Assembly (NCBI GenBank): GCA_033439765.1
Contig: JAULSN010000007.1
Location: forward strand, 186,001-250,000
Source: Lasiosphaeria ovina
Lineage: Eukaryota > Ascomycota > Sordariomycetes > Sordariales > Lasiosphaeriaceae
DNA: 64,000 bases
Direction of reading: 5' to 3'
Positions 31,910-42,553 of the stretch are shown in pieces (position 1 is the stretch's first letter; every line of letters begins with the position of its first letter). Made by a program: the position numbers and the translations under genes. The notes under the pieces are model-generated. The model did no database searches, was not told the DNA's origin, and saw nothing but the letters and a program-made list of their open reading frames with translations.

Positions 31910-32251
31910 CTTGAAGACTGAGCCGGGCTTTGCTTGACTGTGGTGGATTTGTTGAGGTTGACGATGTGTTATTTTACAAAGGTCAGACCTGTAAAGGCCA
32001 CCTGGCCGGTACGGAACTTAGAATACCAAGCCCGCGTATCAATGCCCGCATTTGGAAGTGTAAATGGTGGCATTTAACTTTGCCCGGCTTCTTTTGACTT
32101 TGACTGGCTTCCTTAGTGGCCGGTAGGGCGTTGGGTGGCTGCCATGCAATACGGCATTTTACCTTACAAAAAGCGGTCCCTGCGTTGCCAGGTGCCAAAG
32201 GCCCCCAGGGTGGTGCGTAGAAAAAGTAGGGTGGTGCGTAGATCAAAGCTC

Positions 32252-32494
32252 ATAAACTAAGACAGCACCATCGTAAAGCCGCCTGGTAGACGGCCTAGGC
32301 AAGGTTCCCGTCGGTCCGCTTGAACTCGGTGGCAAAGTGGCATGAAGCAAGGGAGTGGGCGTCTTGTGTTTCGGCGATATCGTTCCAGCAATGGGCTTTG
32401 CCATTGCTGGGAGAGCTGTCTCAGAGCTGGGAGTCGCGGGAGCCATGAGAGCCAGGAGGGCTGAGATTGGTAAGAGTCTGTTTGCCCCTGCCAA
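32252..32494 (-). pseudogene. DUF7924-type protein gene, 5' part
   Basis: Ends in RRLYDGAVLVY directly at the MULE target site. Just upstream, the neighbouring frame reads HFATEFKRTDGNLA, a TAG, then AVYQAAL, which is the more family-like reading, so there is also a one-base frameshift at about 32283. Upstream of 32470 the sequence runs into a piece of repeat family A (GYQAIKGYRL), so the true 5' end is lost. Confidence 0.5.
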
Positions 32495-32736
32495 ACAAAA
32501 CCTTTAGGCGATAGCCGATAGCCTTTGATGGCCTGATAGCCTTTGGCCAAGCCCAGATGACACTCTCGGAGAGCACATGATATATTTATCTAAAGGCTCG
32601 TCCCATGTCCCATTTTCATGTTGCTTCTTTGTGATCGGCACACCAATGCGAGTTTCATTCAAATGCTGATATACTCTGGGAGCTGGATATGGAGTCTCGA
32701 TCTAGGCGCGGCTCGTCTGAAAAGATCGGCCATGTA
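32495..32736. other. Repeat family A fragment and spacer
   Basis: 32490-32565 on the minus strand matches 12495-12575 (tggccaaaggctatcaggc). The rest shows nothing. Confidence 0.4.
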
Positions 32737-33447
32737 CTATTTAGCACAATCCAATTCGCGTTTGGTCTTTGTTCCGTACGGAATGAAGTAGCTCAGAGCG
32801 CAATCGTCAATGGGATGCTGCTTTTTGGTCCGGTGAAGGTCGAGATCGGGTAGCGAGTGCCGCCACTTGGAGCTTTGGAAACCACTCCCACCAACGGCGC
32901 CAAAGACGACCGGGCTTGGCTCCGGTTTTGACGTCACCACCGATGCTGCCGCTGCCGCGGCAAGTTTTTGGCGATGTAATGGGCCCCAATCCTGAACGCT
33001 AGATGGGTCGTCTAGAATGGCTCGCTGAGAATTGATAGGACAGCATTCCTGGGGCGTTCGAGGCGTGGACTATGGGCCGAGAATTTTTTTTGTGTTCGCG
33101 TTTGTATCTTTGTAGCTCGGTAATATTGCACGAGTCGTCAGGGTCGGGTATCTTGTTATTCGGGCATCACCTAGAGCGACAATATCATCCCTCTTAATCT
33201 GGGATGACCCCGTCTTGGTATTACGCCTTGCTGGAGTGTCTTTATTTTGGACGCCGGCCTCGTGACCCGGCATAATGTCTAGCGCGTTACCGTCTTTAGG
33301 ATTACTCCTTCTCAGAGCGACCTCATCTTCCTGGACAGGAGCCTGGTGACCTGGCACAATTTCTTTAGTGTCGCCTGTTTTTGCCAGAGCCTCCTGGGCT
33401 ATCTTATCCGAGGCGACTCCGTCTTGCCCGTCATCCGTACCGGCCAA
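32737..33447 (-). pseudogene. Unknown protein with an in-frame TAG
   Basis: One frame runs from 33447 to 32737 apart from a TAG at 33070-33072. The N-terminal half has two related units (VPGHQAPVQEDEVALRR and MPGHEAGVQNKDTPARR). The C-terminal half has QDWGPLHRQKLAAAAASVV and KWRHSLPDLDLHRTKKQHP, ending ELDCAK. About 236 residues in total. I do not recognise the family, but the composition is protein-like on both sides of the stop, which argues for one gene with a nonsense codon. Confidence 0.45.
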
Positions 33448-33610
33448 TCGTAGAGGTGCTGTGGCATTTATTTCTGCCGTGGCCTCGTTTTCCAGATGGA
33501 TATGTTTCCCGGGGCGGTTTCGTGACGATGGGACGATTGAGACGTTGTGTTACAATCTGAATGCCTCAGTGCAGCCCCAAATTCATCGTACTTTGTCGCA
33601 AACTCCACTA

Positions 33611-34213
33611 TCACCATACACCCAAATTTGTCAAAGCCATATCCATTAGGTAGTGCCAGGTCGTTTTCTGAATGGCGATTTTGTCGATAGTAGTCAAGTC
33701 CGCTGGCTTGATAGGGCTTGGTCCTTCGGCTGAAAGCTTGAGAGAAAGGATTGTTCCAATCGCTGGAGCTTCGAGGCGTTCAGTTTCATCGCAGCCTCCT
33801 TCCATTCTGGAACATTCCGAGCTGCAGTGCCAAGCTGATCAAGAACTTTCCACCCATTTTGACCCCACCCATAATGATGGATGACATCTTTGCCCCAGAA
33901 ACTCGCCACACAGCCTTCAGGCAAGTGAGATGTCTGTGTCTTGTTGAAGTGATACCAAGAAAACGTGTCCACTTTTCCTCATCTTCCGTTGTCTCAACAG
34001 CTTTGCTTTCCTTCCACTTTTTGTACTTGATCTCCTTCTACTTATGGTACTGGACACATTCAGCAGACATGACCATATCGCAGGCAGCGAAAAGAAATTG
34101 GGAATGGGCCAACTCTGCCGCACCAAACTCTGAGTCACATCGGATTGCTTGTAGACTAAGAAACTCCAGATTCTCTGCCTCCTCCAGTCCATCTTGAGAG
34201 GGTTTGGTTTCAC
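33611..34213 (-). pseudogene. Unknown protein, frameshifted
   Basis: Protein-like segments in three frames: WRRQRIWSFLVYKQSDVTQ (34213 on), then FNKTQTSHLPEGCVASFWGK, VIHHYGWGQNGWKVLDQLGT and MKLNASKLQRLEQSFLS, then a last piece ending at 33611. No known family. The order suggests one decayed gene. Confidence 0.35.
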
Positions 34214-36061
34214 AGCATCAAGCCCACGTTATTTCTCCCTCGATTAGAAGGGGGCCAATCCTCCAGCTTACTTCTACTACTTCTAGACTTTGCCATTGTT
34301 CACTGAGCTTCTGCTACTTAGCCTCCGACGGCTCTGGCTGAGTATTCATGGGACCGTTGTGGCGCCCCTTTCCCCTTTGCTCAACAAGTTCCTACACTCC
34401 AAGCGGGGGTATGTAGGAGCATAGCAAAAGTAAGATACCTCTGCACATCTCTGGCTAGCCTTAACGCTATTGCACACCCTCAAACAACGTGTTTGATCAG
34501 AACATTAGTTGGGTCTCGGACCTCGTCCCAACACAAAATCGAGTCATGAATCATTGGGGTACCAATGAAGGAGAGCAGCAGCCAAACCAGAACGCCCATC
34601 CCAACACCGCCGCACCTGTCTTAGAAGAACGACTGGGCACAGGCATTGCCAACTTGCTCCGAGCCCGGGCCTCCAAACGTGGCTGCCGTATCCCGTATCC
34701 ACCTACTGCTGGAAACCAAATTCCTGCGTCAACGGACTAGGATCCGCCGAGACTACGCTCTATTACCAACCTGCCGGGGGTTCTTGGCTTAACGACTAAC
34801 GGGGTTCTCGGCGTCGCCCTCTTAACCTGTGACTCCCATTATAGCTTCGTTAACGATGGCTACGCAAAGCTCCTAAAGGTCACAATCAAAAGCATTCCAA
34901 GCCTCAAACAAGCTACATTCATTAACACATTGGGAGCTGTAGCTTCAACAGAGTGGACAGAGGTCAGATGCGGAATTCCTGGGTGGGGGCCGATAACTTT
35001 AAACCCAATTGCACGAATGGAGGGATCCTTTGGTGCACATGGCAAGGGGAGCTCAAGGTATTTTTGCCGGCGTTGACATTGTACTTGGGGGCAAGACGTT
35101 ACATAAATTGAACCAGGCGTTCAACAGAAATGTCGTAATGGCCAATCTCAGGTCCTTTCTCGTGGATTCGGCCGTGGGAGGTGGGACTCAGCTGAGCCAA
35201 ATGTTATCTCTGGACGCATTCCTGATCGGCGGCCGGAGCTCCGCAAGAGCTCCCATTCATAACGGAACCAGCGGGCAAGCTCAGTCATATCAAGCAAGTC
35301 CTGGTCTCCTTACTGTACCAAGACAGCAAATTACATACGAGCGCGTTCTTGGGCTACAGAGCTAACTCAGCGGTTCCAGCCACTACACGTGGCCTAACGA
35401 GCCTTCTCAAGGGACGGGACCGTACAGCAATCTCTTCTCGGACTAGCGATCCCATCATAGCAGGCACAGCCATAAGCGCAGTCGGGGAAACTCATCAGCC
35501 CAACGACACTAATCCTTGTCCAGTAGAAGACGATTGGGAGTTGCCCGCCTTCGACAAAATGATTTGGCATTGATGGCGACACTTCGATAGACTTTACGCC
35601 TTTCTCTTTTGACGAAGCCGGCTATGACGGCGTATGAGAACAGGTTTCACCAGGCGATGATGATATATGTAGAAAACCACCCGTGGTACAAGTGTACTCC
35701 ATTAATATTCGAGCTAATAACTTGTCCAGACGTATGCACATTCATGAAATCCCATTCTGTGTCACCTCCCCTATCTTTCGTGCCACTCCATCAAATACAG
35801 GGGGATTTCTCTCAGGAACAAAGTGATTTCTATCACTAATATACCATCTGTACATACCTTCTTATACGGCACACGCGCACATAAGGCAAGGAAGAAATGA
35901 ATGGTAAAGACAAAGACCGGTGGTACCAAATCACAAGAATATGACAATCGATATAACCCCGTGCCGCCCCTTTTCGAGCACCCTTCCCCCAGCAAATTTT
36001 AGCTCAGTTTAGCTATTTATTATTTGATGCCAACCCGACCTCATCACACATGAACAAAAGG
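34214..36061. other. Region with scattered coding-like pieces, unresolved
   Basis: On the + strand 34489-34740 (QQPNQNAHPNTAAPVLEERL), 34845-34985 in the minus and plus frames, and 35009-35365 (GVDIVLGGKTLHKLNQAFN) look mildly protein-like, but no family is recognised and frames do not connect. Probably a decayed gene or element. Confidence 0.3.
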
Positions 36062-36420
36062 CTACAGCCCTCACACAGAGACTCTTCCCCTACCCAGAGG
36101 CGGATCTGCAGGACATCTAGGATACGTCATTTGCAGAAGAATTCGACCAACAGTTATTCAAAATCGACAGAGGAATCTACAGGGGGAGGGGGGTATAGAA
36201 GCTGCACTCTAGAAAATCAAGCCCTAGAAAGCTCCTGGAGACGACCTTCTACCTATAGGCTTCCTGAAAGCCTGTGCTAAGCCACCGTACGAGGTTCTGG
36301 CAGTATTGTTCTCCAGGTGCTTGGAACTGTGCTGGGTCCAAGACAGATTTTAGCACGCCAAAACAGTAGTCCTAGCCAAGCTTGGGAAGGCGCCAGCAGT
36401 CATGGGCAAGAGGTTTGACT
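36062..36420 (+). pseudogene. LINE (Tad-like) reverse-transcriptase fragment
   Basis: Reads ALTQRLFPYPEADLQDI, then after a frame change KIKP, a stop, KAPGDDLLPIGFLKACAKPP, VLFSRCLELCWVQDRF, a stop, and TVVLAKLGKAPAVMGKRFD. It follows the non-LTR RT start (I..LKPWKAPGEDLLP.GFLKACG.PL, F.R.RTIVLPKPGK). Three TAGs lie where the family has W or charged residues (for example PWKAPG read as P-stop-KAPG). That is the TGG to TAG change expected from repeat-induced mutation. Only the RT start is present. Confidence 0.8.
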
Positions 36421-37090
36421 GACACAGGGCTGTAATTATGACCACCTTTATTGTTTAATTCTAAGTTAAGGAACGAAAAGGATCTAGGATTAGGAATCCA
36501 GTCAAGGATCCTTTTGGTGTTAAGGGTGTAGTTGGTCCTATGCGCTAGTCCGCATGAGACTTAGTGTCTTGAACTCACTTAACTAAGAATACCTGACCAG
36601 GAATGTCACCGCGCCCATCGCCAACGAGGACCCGGCCACAACCACGGATCGCCCGGGTCCTCCCTGATTGGCCGGGGCCCCACTTGTACTGGCTGGCCGG
36701 GGTGATGACCGCATCGGCGGCTACACCACCTCCCGCTAGATGTATAAGGAAGTCGTAAATTAATGCCACAACAGAATTGGCAGCATAAATGCTCACCGCA
36801 TTGATGCTGTAGACACACTCTAGGCAGCAGGAGAGCACGAGCTGTATGTACCCCCCCCGATCAACACGTGATTGACTGGAAAGTGCAAAATCTCGAGCGG
36901 GGTAAGGTGAGGTCATTTTCATTTTTCACCTTACGACTCGGGTTCGTACTTACGAGGGGAAGGTGCTTTCATTTTGGCGACGCAGCTTTGATCCAGAACT
37001 TTCAGTTCTCCTCCACTTATTAGCGCTGTTTTATTTCTTAAGACAACAACCTAAGGTACCTTAAGCACGCTAACGACGCTCGGTCATCTG
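36421..37090. other. Intergenic before the NLR region
   Basis: A minus frame 36922-36575 with a hydrophobic stretch (LIYDFLIHLAGGGVAADAVI) is open but matches nothing I know. The rest is probably 5' flank of the gene starting at 37091. Confidence 0.3.
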
Positions 37091-38348
37091 ATGGCAGCGC
37101 CAGTGGATCAGCCTGTGTCGGTCCATGCGCTGAAACGGCTGCAATCGCGGGATTCCGGGGACAATCGCAGCGAGGGCTTTAAGATAAGGTACCTTGCCAA
37201 ATGAACGCACTAGTGGATATATAATTAACCCACCTCTACCAACAAGACTCATCCTTGCCCCCGACGTCTCTCCCTCCTACACGCCTGACCTGGCCAAGAG
37301 CCCGTGGCAATGGCTCGCCAACCTGGTACGGGACGAGAGCATTTTGGCAGAGTACTACGAGTATCAGTGGACGGCAGGCAATAGAAAAGGCGGCCCAGTC
37401 TGGCAAGCCCTGAGCGACGCTGGCGACAGCCTACTTACTCTACTTTTGGACAAAGGCCAGGCAAGTCAATGCCGCTGATCCGTGGCGACAATCGCCTGGT
37501 TGTCTACCTAGATAAGTAAGATGTGGCTGATATGAGCGGCGTCGGCAGAGGGAAACGAGGCCGTTTGTTCTCGTCAGCTTTGGGCTCGGGGGGTTGACGG
37601 CCAAGAAGGTATGGTACAAAAGGGGCAAAAACAACTGTAATAGCTGGAGGACCATCTCCCCACCTCAGCGGTTCAGAACGGGCGATGGAAATTGACTAAA
37701 GGCCGGAACAAAACAACTTACTTACCTGGATGATTAGGCCCTGGCGCGTCTAACAGAACGCTACTTCGACCCCGCCGCCCAGCGCGTCTCGGGCCAGCTC
37801 GCCCACGTCATCTTCATCGGCTGTCCGCACCCAACCACCGCCAATGCCGAGCAGTGGCCGCTGCTGGGCCATGTGCTCAGGTCCGACCCCGAGGCCGACA
37901 ACAAAGCGGTCAAGACGGCTACCGAAGTGACGGGCATCGTGAGCAGCTTGTGCGTCAAGTTCCACGAGTCGGGCATTCAGTGCCCCGTCTTGACGACGTA
38001 CGAAACGCGGCCGACCAAGATTCGGCTTAGTGCCTTGAGGTCGGAGAAACGCCTAGTAGGGATTTTTTTTTCTTCTATTCTTTTTCTTTCTCTTCTTTTT
38101 TCTTCCCTTTTTCTTCTTCAATCTCATTACTCGCCTCTTTACTAACGTGAGAAAAGCCCATCCCGCGTGAGTTTGCCGAGACTGGCATTCGGGGTGAGGA
38201 GCTGGTCCCTCTCAACTTAGACCCACGAGGTATCAAGTCGGTCGGGGCGTCGACGCAGCACGCCAAGGAGTTTCGGCAAAAAGTCAAATTGCTGCTCTCG
38301 GGCCCGAGGGAGCTAAGCGTGGCCCGCGCAGCCCAGAGTGTGTCAAAG
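37091..38348 (+). CDS. SesB-like alpha/beta-hydrolase module of an NLR-type gene
   Basis: Five exons join in phase: 37091-37188, 37247-37460, 37549-37608, 37738-38055, 38157-38348 (294 codons). Start MAAPVDQPVSVHALKRLQ. Exon 2 has PWQWLANLVRDESILAEYY. Exon 3 has PFVLVSFGLGGLTAKK, which aligns with the hydrolase nucleophile elbow (V-G-H-S-L-G-G-L). Exon 4 has HVIFIGCPHPTTAN, matching F-L-G-T-P-H. SesB-like domains are N-terminal modules of fungal STAND/NLR proteins. Here the elbow Ser is Gly, so catalysis is doubtful. The second intron has a GC-AG border (37461-37548), and the fourth has a TACTAAC branch site. The link to the NB-ARC part at 40180 passes through a repeat array and is inferred. 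Confidence 0.65.
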
Positions 38349-38939
38349 GTCCTTCACGTGCGTGAGAGGCTTCTGAGGCTTTAGAAGCTAATCAGACTCG
38401 CAGATGCCATCAATATCCCCGTCATCAATCAGAACCTGTTTGCCAGCACGGCCACCCAAACGGCTCCAAGCCAACCAGGCGGTAGGCATACCTGACCCAA
38501 CTGCTGTACGCAAACAATCCGGTATGAAAGCTAATATGTCATGACACCTTGACGGGGGGGCAGACGTCCTCTCGACTGATCCTGCCGGCGCAACGTTTGC
38601 ATCGACGGAGCGGGCTTTCAGCGTCGGCTGGAACTTGGTTCCCTACGAGGCCCACAATCCAGTCAACATTTTCCTGCCCACAGCAAAGGCAAACACAGAG
38701 AACCTCGGTACCTTGTGATTACCCTCTCGTATACGTGTCTTTCTCGGTTATCAAGTTACCGGCCAAAAAAGCTTGATTCCCCCCTCGCACCTATATGTTC
38801 CTGCCACGGCCCCGACTACCGTGTCTGGGGGAGTTCTCCTCGACCACATCACCACCGTTGTCCGCAGCGGTAGTCCCGGAGATCCTTGTCTCTTGAGGAG
38901 GGGCCATACCCTACGACGACAGACAGGAAATACAGCCGC
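38349..38939. other. Spacer between hydrolase module and repeat array
   Basis: Coding-like pieces persist (DAINIPVINQNLFASTATQT near 38403; AFSVGWNLVPYEAHNP near 38620), so further exons of the same gene are likely, but I could not fix their borders. Confidence 0.35.
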
Positions 38940-40180
38940 GCTTCCCGCACCACCACCCCAATATATCCACCAGAAGAAAAAAGAAAAAAAAGGGGTGGTG
39001 GTGGTGCACCACCGCTCCCACGCCACCGACGTGTGGCCGAATTGGCACCGCGATGTCCAAGAAATATTCCGCGCCATGCACTTCGAGCGCCCAGCGCATC
39101 CTGGGGGTGGTGCAACACCACCCCAACATATCCACCAGAAAAAAAAGAAAAAAAAGAGGGGGGGGGGGGTTTCCATCACAAAGCGTCACAAACTACTCAA
39201 CCTCGGCCACTCCCAGGGTGGTGGTGCACCACCACCCTAATATGGCCACTCCCAGGATGCGCCGCTGCCGACAACACCGCTGCCGACACCACCCCTCAAT
39301 GCGCTGAGCTAGCTGACGCCTGCTTTCCTTCCCATAATACACTGGAAGCGTGGCCGAATTGGCACCGCGATGTCCAAGAAATATTCCGGGCCATGTACTT
39401 CGAGCGCCCATCAGAGAGAGGAACCGCTACATGCGGTCCTCAATCTCCTCGAGGATGGCGTTGTGGAATAACCACAATACCGTTCCGGCAGGGCAGGACC
39501 CCACCACGACCTCCTGGCCCGTCTTCAAGCGCATCCTGGGGGTGGTGCACCACCACCCCAACATAGCCACTCCCAGGATGCGCATCCTGCAGGGAGAGCA
39601 GGGGAGCCTCTTATATGGGCATGCTTCCAAAACAACATCCGCGGGTTCGGATATCTTGATCACCGTAAGTGCCTGCCCGCATCTGCGTGTCGTTCGCCTG
39701 TCTAGCACAATCTGACACGCTCGCTAGGTCATCGGCGTCACGGGGGCGGGCAAAACCAGCTTCATCACCCTGGTATCCTGGTAATTTCGCGGATGTTTGT
39801 CCTACAAATAGTTGACAGCTCTCACAAACCCACATATCCTATTGTTGCTCCGGCCTGGCTCCAGGATCTCGCATCCCCAGGAAAGCACAGGACCCAGAAA
39901 AAAAAGAAAAAAAAGAGAGAGAGCGGGCCGCCAACTCGCACTACCCCACGGGCCCATGGGCGGGGGCGACGACATACAGGAAATACAACCGCGCTTCCCG
40001 TGCCACCACCCCAACACCGCTGCCGAGAACACCGCTGCCGACAACACCACCCCAACATATCCACCCCCAGGGTGGTGGTGCACCATCACCCCAACATATC
40101 CACCCCAGCGCGCGGCCCGCGACGAAGCACAGACAGGAAATACAACCGCGCTTCCCGCACCACCACTCCAACATGTCCAG
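38940..40180. repeat. Hairpin-forming minisatellite array
   Basis: At least five short palindromes of one type: about 38994-39013, 39104-39124 (GGGGTGGTG-CAA-CACCACCCC), 39216-39237 (22-bp perfect palindrome GGGTGGTGGTG/CACCACCACCC), 39539-39559 and 40070-40091. Around them recur cca.cccaacatatccacc (six times), aggaaatacaaccgcgcttcccg (about 38930, 39975, 40135), ccgctgccgacaacacc (four times) and A-rich aaaaaaaagaaaaaaaag tracts. A block of about 65 bp with ggccgaattggcaccgcgat is duplicated at about 39034 and 39351. A 12-bp inverted pair (gcgcatcctggg / cccaggatgcgc, 39529-39540 and 39572-39583) encloses the fourth hairpin. Confidence 0.85.
39600..39782 (+). pseudogene. P-loop GTPase-type fragment
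   Basis: Reads GEQGSLLYGHASKTTSAGSD and ILIT, then a 63-bp intron (GTAAGT at 39665, CTAG to 39727), then VIGVTGAGKTSFITLVSW and a stop. The motif hydrophobic-x-G-x-T-G-A-G-K-T/S is typical of fungal G-domain proteins of AIG1-like type. Only the Walker A segment is present; everything downstream is replaced by the repeat array. It may be a separate truncated gene lying inside the NLR locus. Confidence 0.5.
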
Positions 40181-42553
40181 CCCCAGAAAGTGCCGCAGCT
40201 GCCGTACCACTCGTTTGGGCGCCACCCGCGCAACCCCAACTTCTTCGGGCGGCAGGACATCACGGAGAAGCTGGACGGCTTTCTTCTACCCTCGCAAGCA
40301 GCGGGCGGGCCGGGAGCCAGGAGTGCCGCCATGGGCATCACCAAGAGCTGCGCCATCTGTGGCATCGGCGGCATGGGCAAGACGCAGATCGCGCTCGAGT
40401 ACGAGCACTCGCGGCGGTCCGAGTTCGACGCCATCATGTTGGTGCAGGCGGATGCCCGGACGAGCATCTCGGCCAGCTTCGGCACCATTGCCGTGGCGTT
40501 GGGCCTCGCTGGGGAGTCGGAATCCAGTGACTTGGCCGTCAGCTTCAGCATCGCCATGCAGTGGCTGTCCAACCCAGTCAAGCCGGCGGTGACAGCCCGC
40601 AGCACCCTCACGCCTCCCCCCGAAAGGGCTGACAACGCCCTTGTCGAAGCCACGTGGCTCGTCATCTTCCACAACGCTGACACCATCGACTTGCTGTCCG
40701 AGTTCTGGCCGTCTTCCGCCAGCACGGGGTCGGTGCTGATCACGACTCGCGATCCCGCCGGACGTGACTTTTGCCTCGACAACGGCATCATGCTGCAGCC
40801 CCTGTCGGTGGAAGATGCTGTCCGCTTCTTCGTTGAGCAGCTGAATCTGGACTCGGACGGCCACACGCGCTTCGACTCTGAGTCGGACGTGGGGTCGTTT
40901 GTCGAGCGCTTTGGGGGCCTGCCGCTCGCTCTGGTGCAGGACGCGTCCCTGATCCGTAGACGACAAATGACGGTCGATGAGTTCTCGCAGCTGTCCCGGC
41001 GGGGGCTGAAGCCAACGGGGCTGGCGAACTACCAGGCTTCGCAGTCGGACGGCGGCTACCAGCACTCCATCTTCACCGTGTGGACGTTTGAGACGCTCGA
41101 GGAGGCCACCAAGAGCCTGCTAAACGTCATGTCGCTGATGGACCCCTTCGCTATTCAGGAGGCCATCCTGCAGCCCCAAGAGGAGAATACTCATCAGCTC
41201 GCCGGGAGTGTTCCCAGCCCTTACCCCACCGACATAAGGGCCTACGTGGCCGCGAGATCGGAGCTGGTTAAGGCGTTTCTGATCAGCCGGTCTTTGCCGT
41301 CGCGGCACGTGGAGCTGCACCCGCTCGTCCAGGAAGTCGTCTGGGCCGGCATGGACGAGGAGCAGCTGCGGACCCATTTCTGTACGGCCGTGGCCCTAAT
41401 CCACGCCGCCTGGCCCAGCGAAGTGGTCAAGTAGGGTCACGAGACTTCGCATCGGGAACGCTCCGGCCAGATTGTGCCCCATGTCCTCAAGCTCCAGGCA
41501 CCCTGGCAGCGACGCATGGCCAACGTGCTGCTGGAGGCCAAAACGGCCGACCGGTGGGTCGAAGTCCTCAAGGACAGCGGTTGGTGAGTTTGCCACCCTT
41601 TTTCTTCTTTTTGTTTTTCTTCCTTTCTTTCCTTTTCTCTTCCCACTTTTTTTTTTCGAACCACTGACAAAGCAGCACCCAGGTACCTCTACGAGCGCGG
41701 CGAGCACGAGGCCACCCTGCCCATCTTCGAATCAGCACTCGGGTTGGCTAGGAAGCGCGAGGCTGAGAACCCGACCCTCATGGCCGACGTGCTCATGTGT
41801 CTTGCCGCGCTGGGCCTGCACACGAGCACACCGTACGAGGTGCTGCGGAACTCGCAGGACCATTTCGAGATCCGGTGTCTCTGGTCGCTGGGCAGGTTTG
41901 CCGAGGCCGAGGAGATGTTGCAGGAGGCGGTCGATGCGGACAAGAGGGAAGGGAACCCGCCATCATACGGGTACGGCAAAACGCTCTTCCTTTTTTTTCT
42001 TTTTCTTTTTCCTTTTCTTCTTCAGTATATCACTAACTTTCCACCGCCCCCACAGCCTTGCCGGCCTGTTGCTCCCTCTAAGCAACACATTAGCGTCCCA
42101 GGGGAAGCTCGACGCGGCAGCTCTCTCACACCAGAAGGCGCTGGATATGTTCTACCTGACGGCAGGTGACAGCTACAAGACAGCCCAGTCACGAGTCAAG
42201 CACGCCGAACATTCCGGGCGGAAGGGGCTGGCCCACGACGCTATATGAGTCCCCATTTCTACACCACTGTTTTTTTGCTCAGTTCGAGGGCTAACGCTAG
42301 CTGGCTGAAACCAAGGCACCACTGGACGCTGGCCATCGAAGCCTTCGGCCTGAACAAGTACTACAAGCGTGAGATGGCCCGGGCTCAGATCAAAGCCGGC
42401 CGCTACCACCTGTCTCTTAGCAGCGTCGAGGCCAGACAGGCGCTGCTCCACTAGGCTCAGGCGACTCTGGACCAGACCGGCCTTGATTTCGGGAAAGCCG
42501 AGGACCTGGATGAAGAGGCCATGGCCAAGATGGTCAGATTTTGGTCGCGCTAA
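40180..42553 (+). pseudogene. NB-ARC protein with C-terminal helical repeats
   Basis: The frame starts in the array and becomes protein-like at PQLPYHSFGRHPRNPNFFGR (about 40190). Walker A is GIGGMGKTQIALEYEHS (about 40362). Walker B reads WLVIFHNADT, where the family has L-D-N, so the acidic residue is His. Then come GSVLITTRD and FGGLPLAL. The frame meets a TAG at 41432-41434 but stays open beyond it to ADRWVEVLKDSGW. Introns 41584-41682 and 41971-42055 (TCACTAAC branch) join YLYERGEHEATLPIFESALG and LAGLLLPLSNTLASQGKLDA, TPR-like repeats. A further in-frame TAG (42452-42454) precedes the end at 42551-42553. Nucleotide switch proteins of this kind act in fungal non-self recognition and cell death. 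Stops and altered motifs suggest decay. Confidence 0.75.

Larger units (their letters stand above)
28445..32251 (-). mobile_element. Mutator-like element (MULE), 3,807 bp
   Basis: Terminal inverted repeats of about 55 bp, both starting GAGCTTTGATCTACGC, lie at 28445-28500 and 32196-32251. The element is flanked by perfect 8-bp direct repeats ATAAACTA (28437-28444 and 32252-32259). Inside is a decayed transposase with a FAR1/WRKY-GCM1-like N-terminus and MULE-type core, plus a copia-type solo LTR. The interior is AT-rich with many TA dinucleotides, as expected after repeat-induced mutation. Removing the element and one duplication joins the host reading frame exactly. Confidence 0.88.

Noticed and set aside
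38940..40180. Possible CRISPR array
   Set aside because: Repeat units vary in length and spacing and are palindromic minisatellites in a fungal locus; there are no regular spacers.
39802..41065. Long minus-strand frames (354 and 259 residues)
   Set aside because: Antisense of the NB-ARC gene, which has clear Walker A and GLPLAL motifs on the plus strand.
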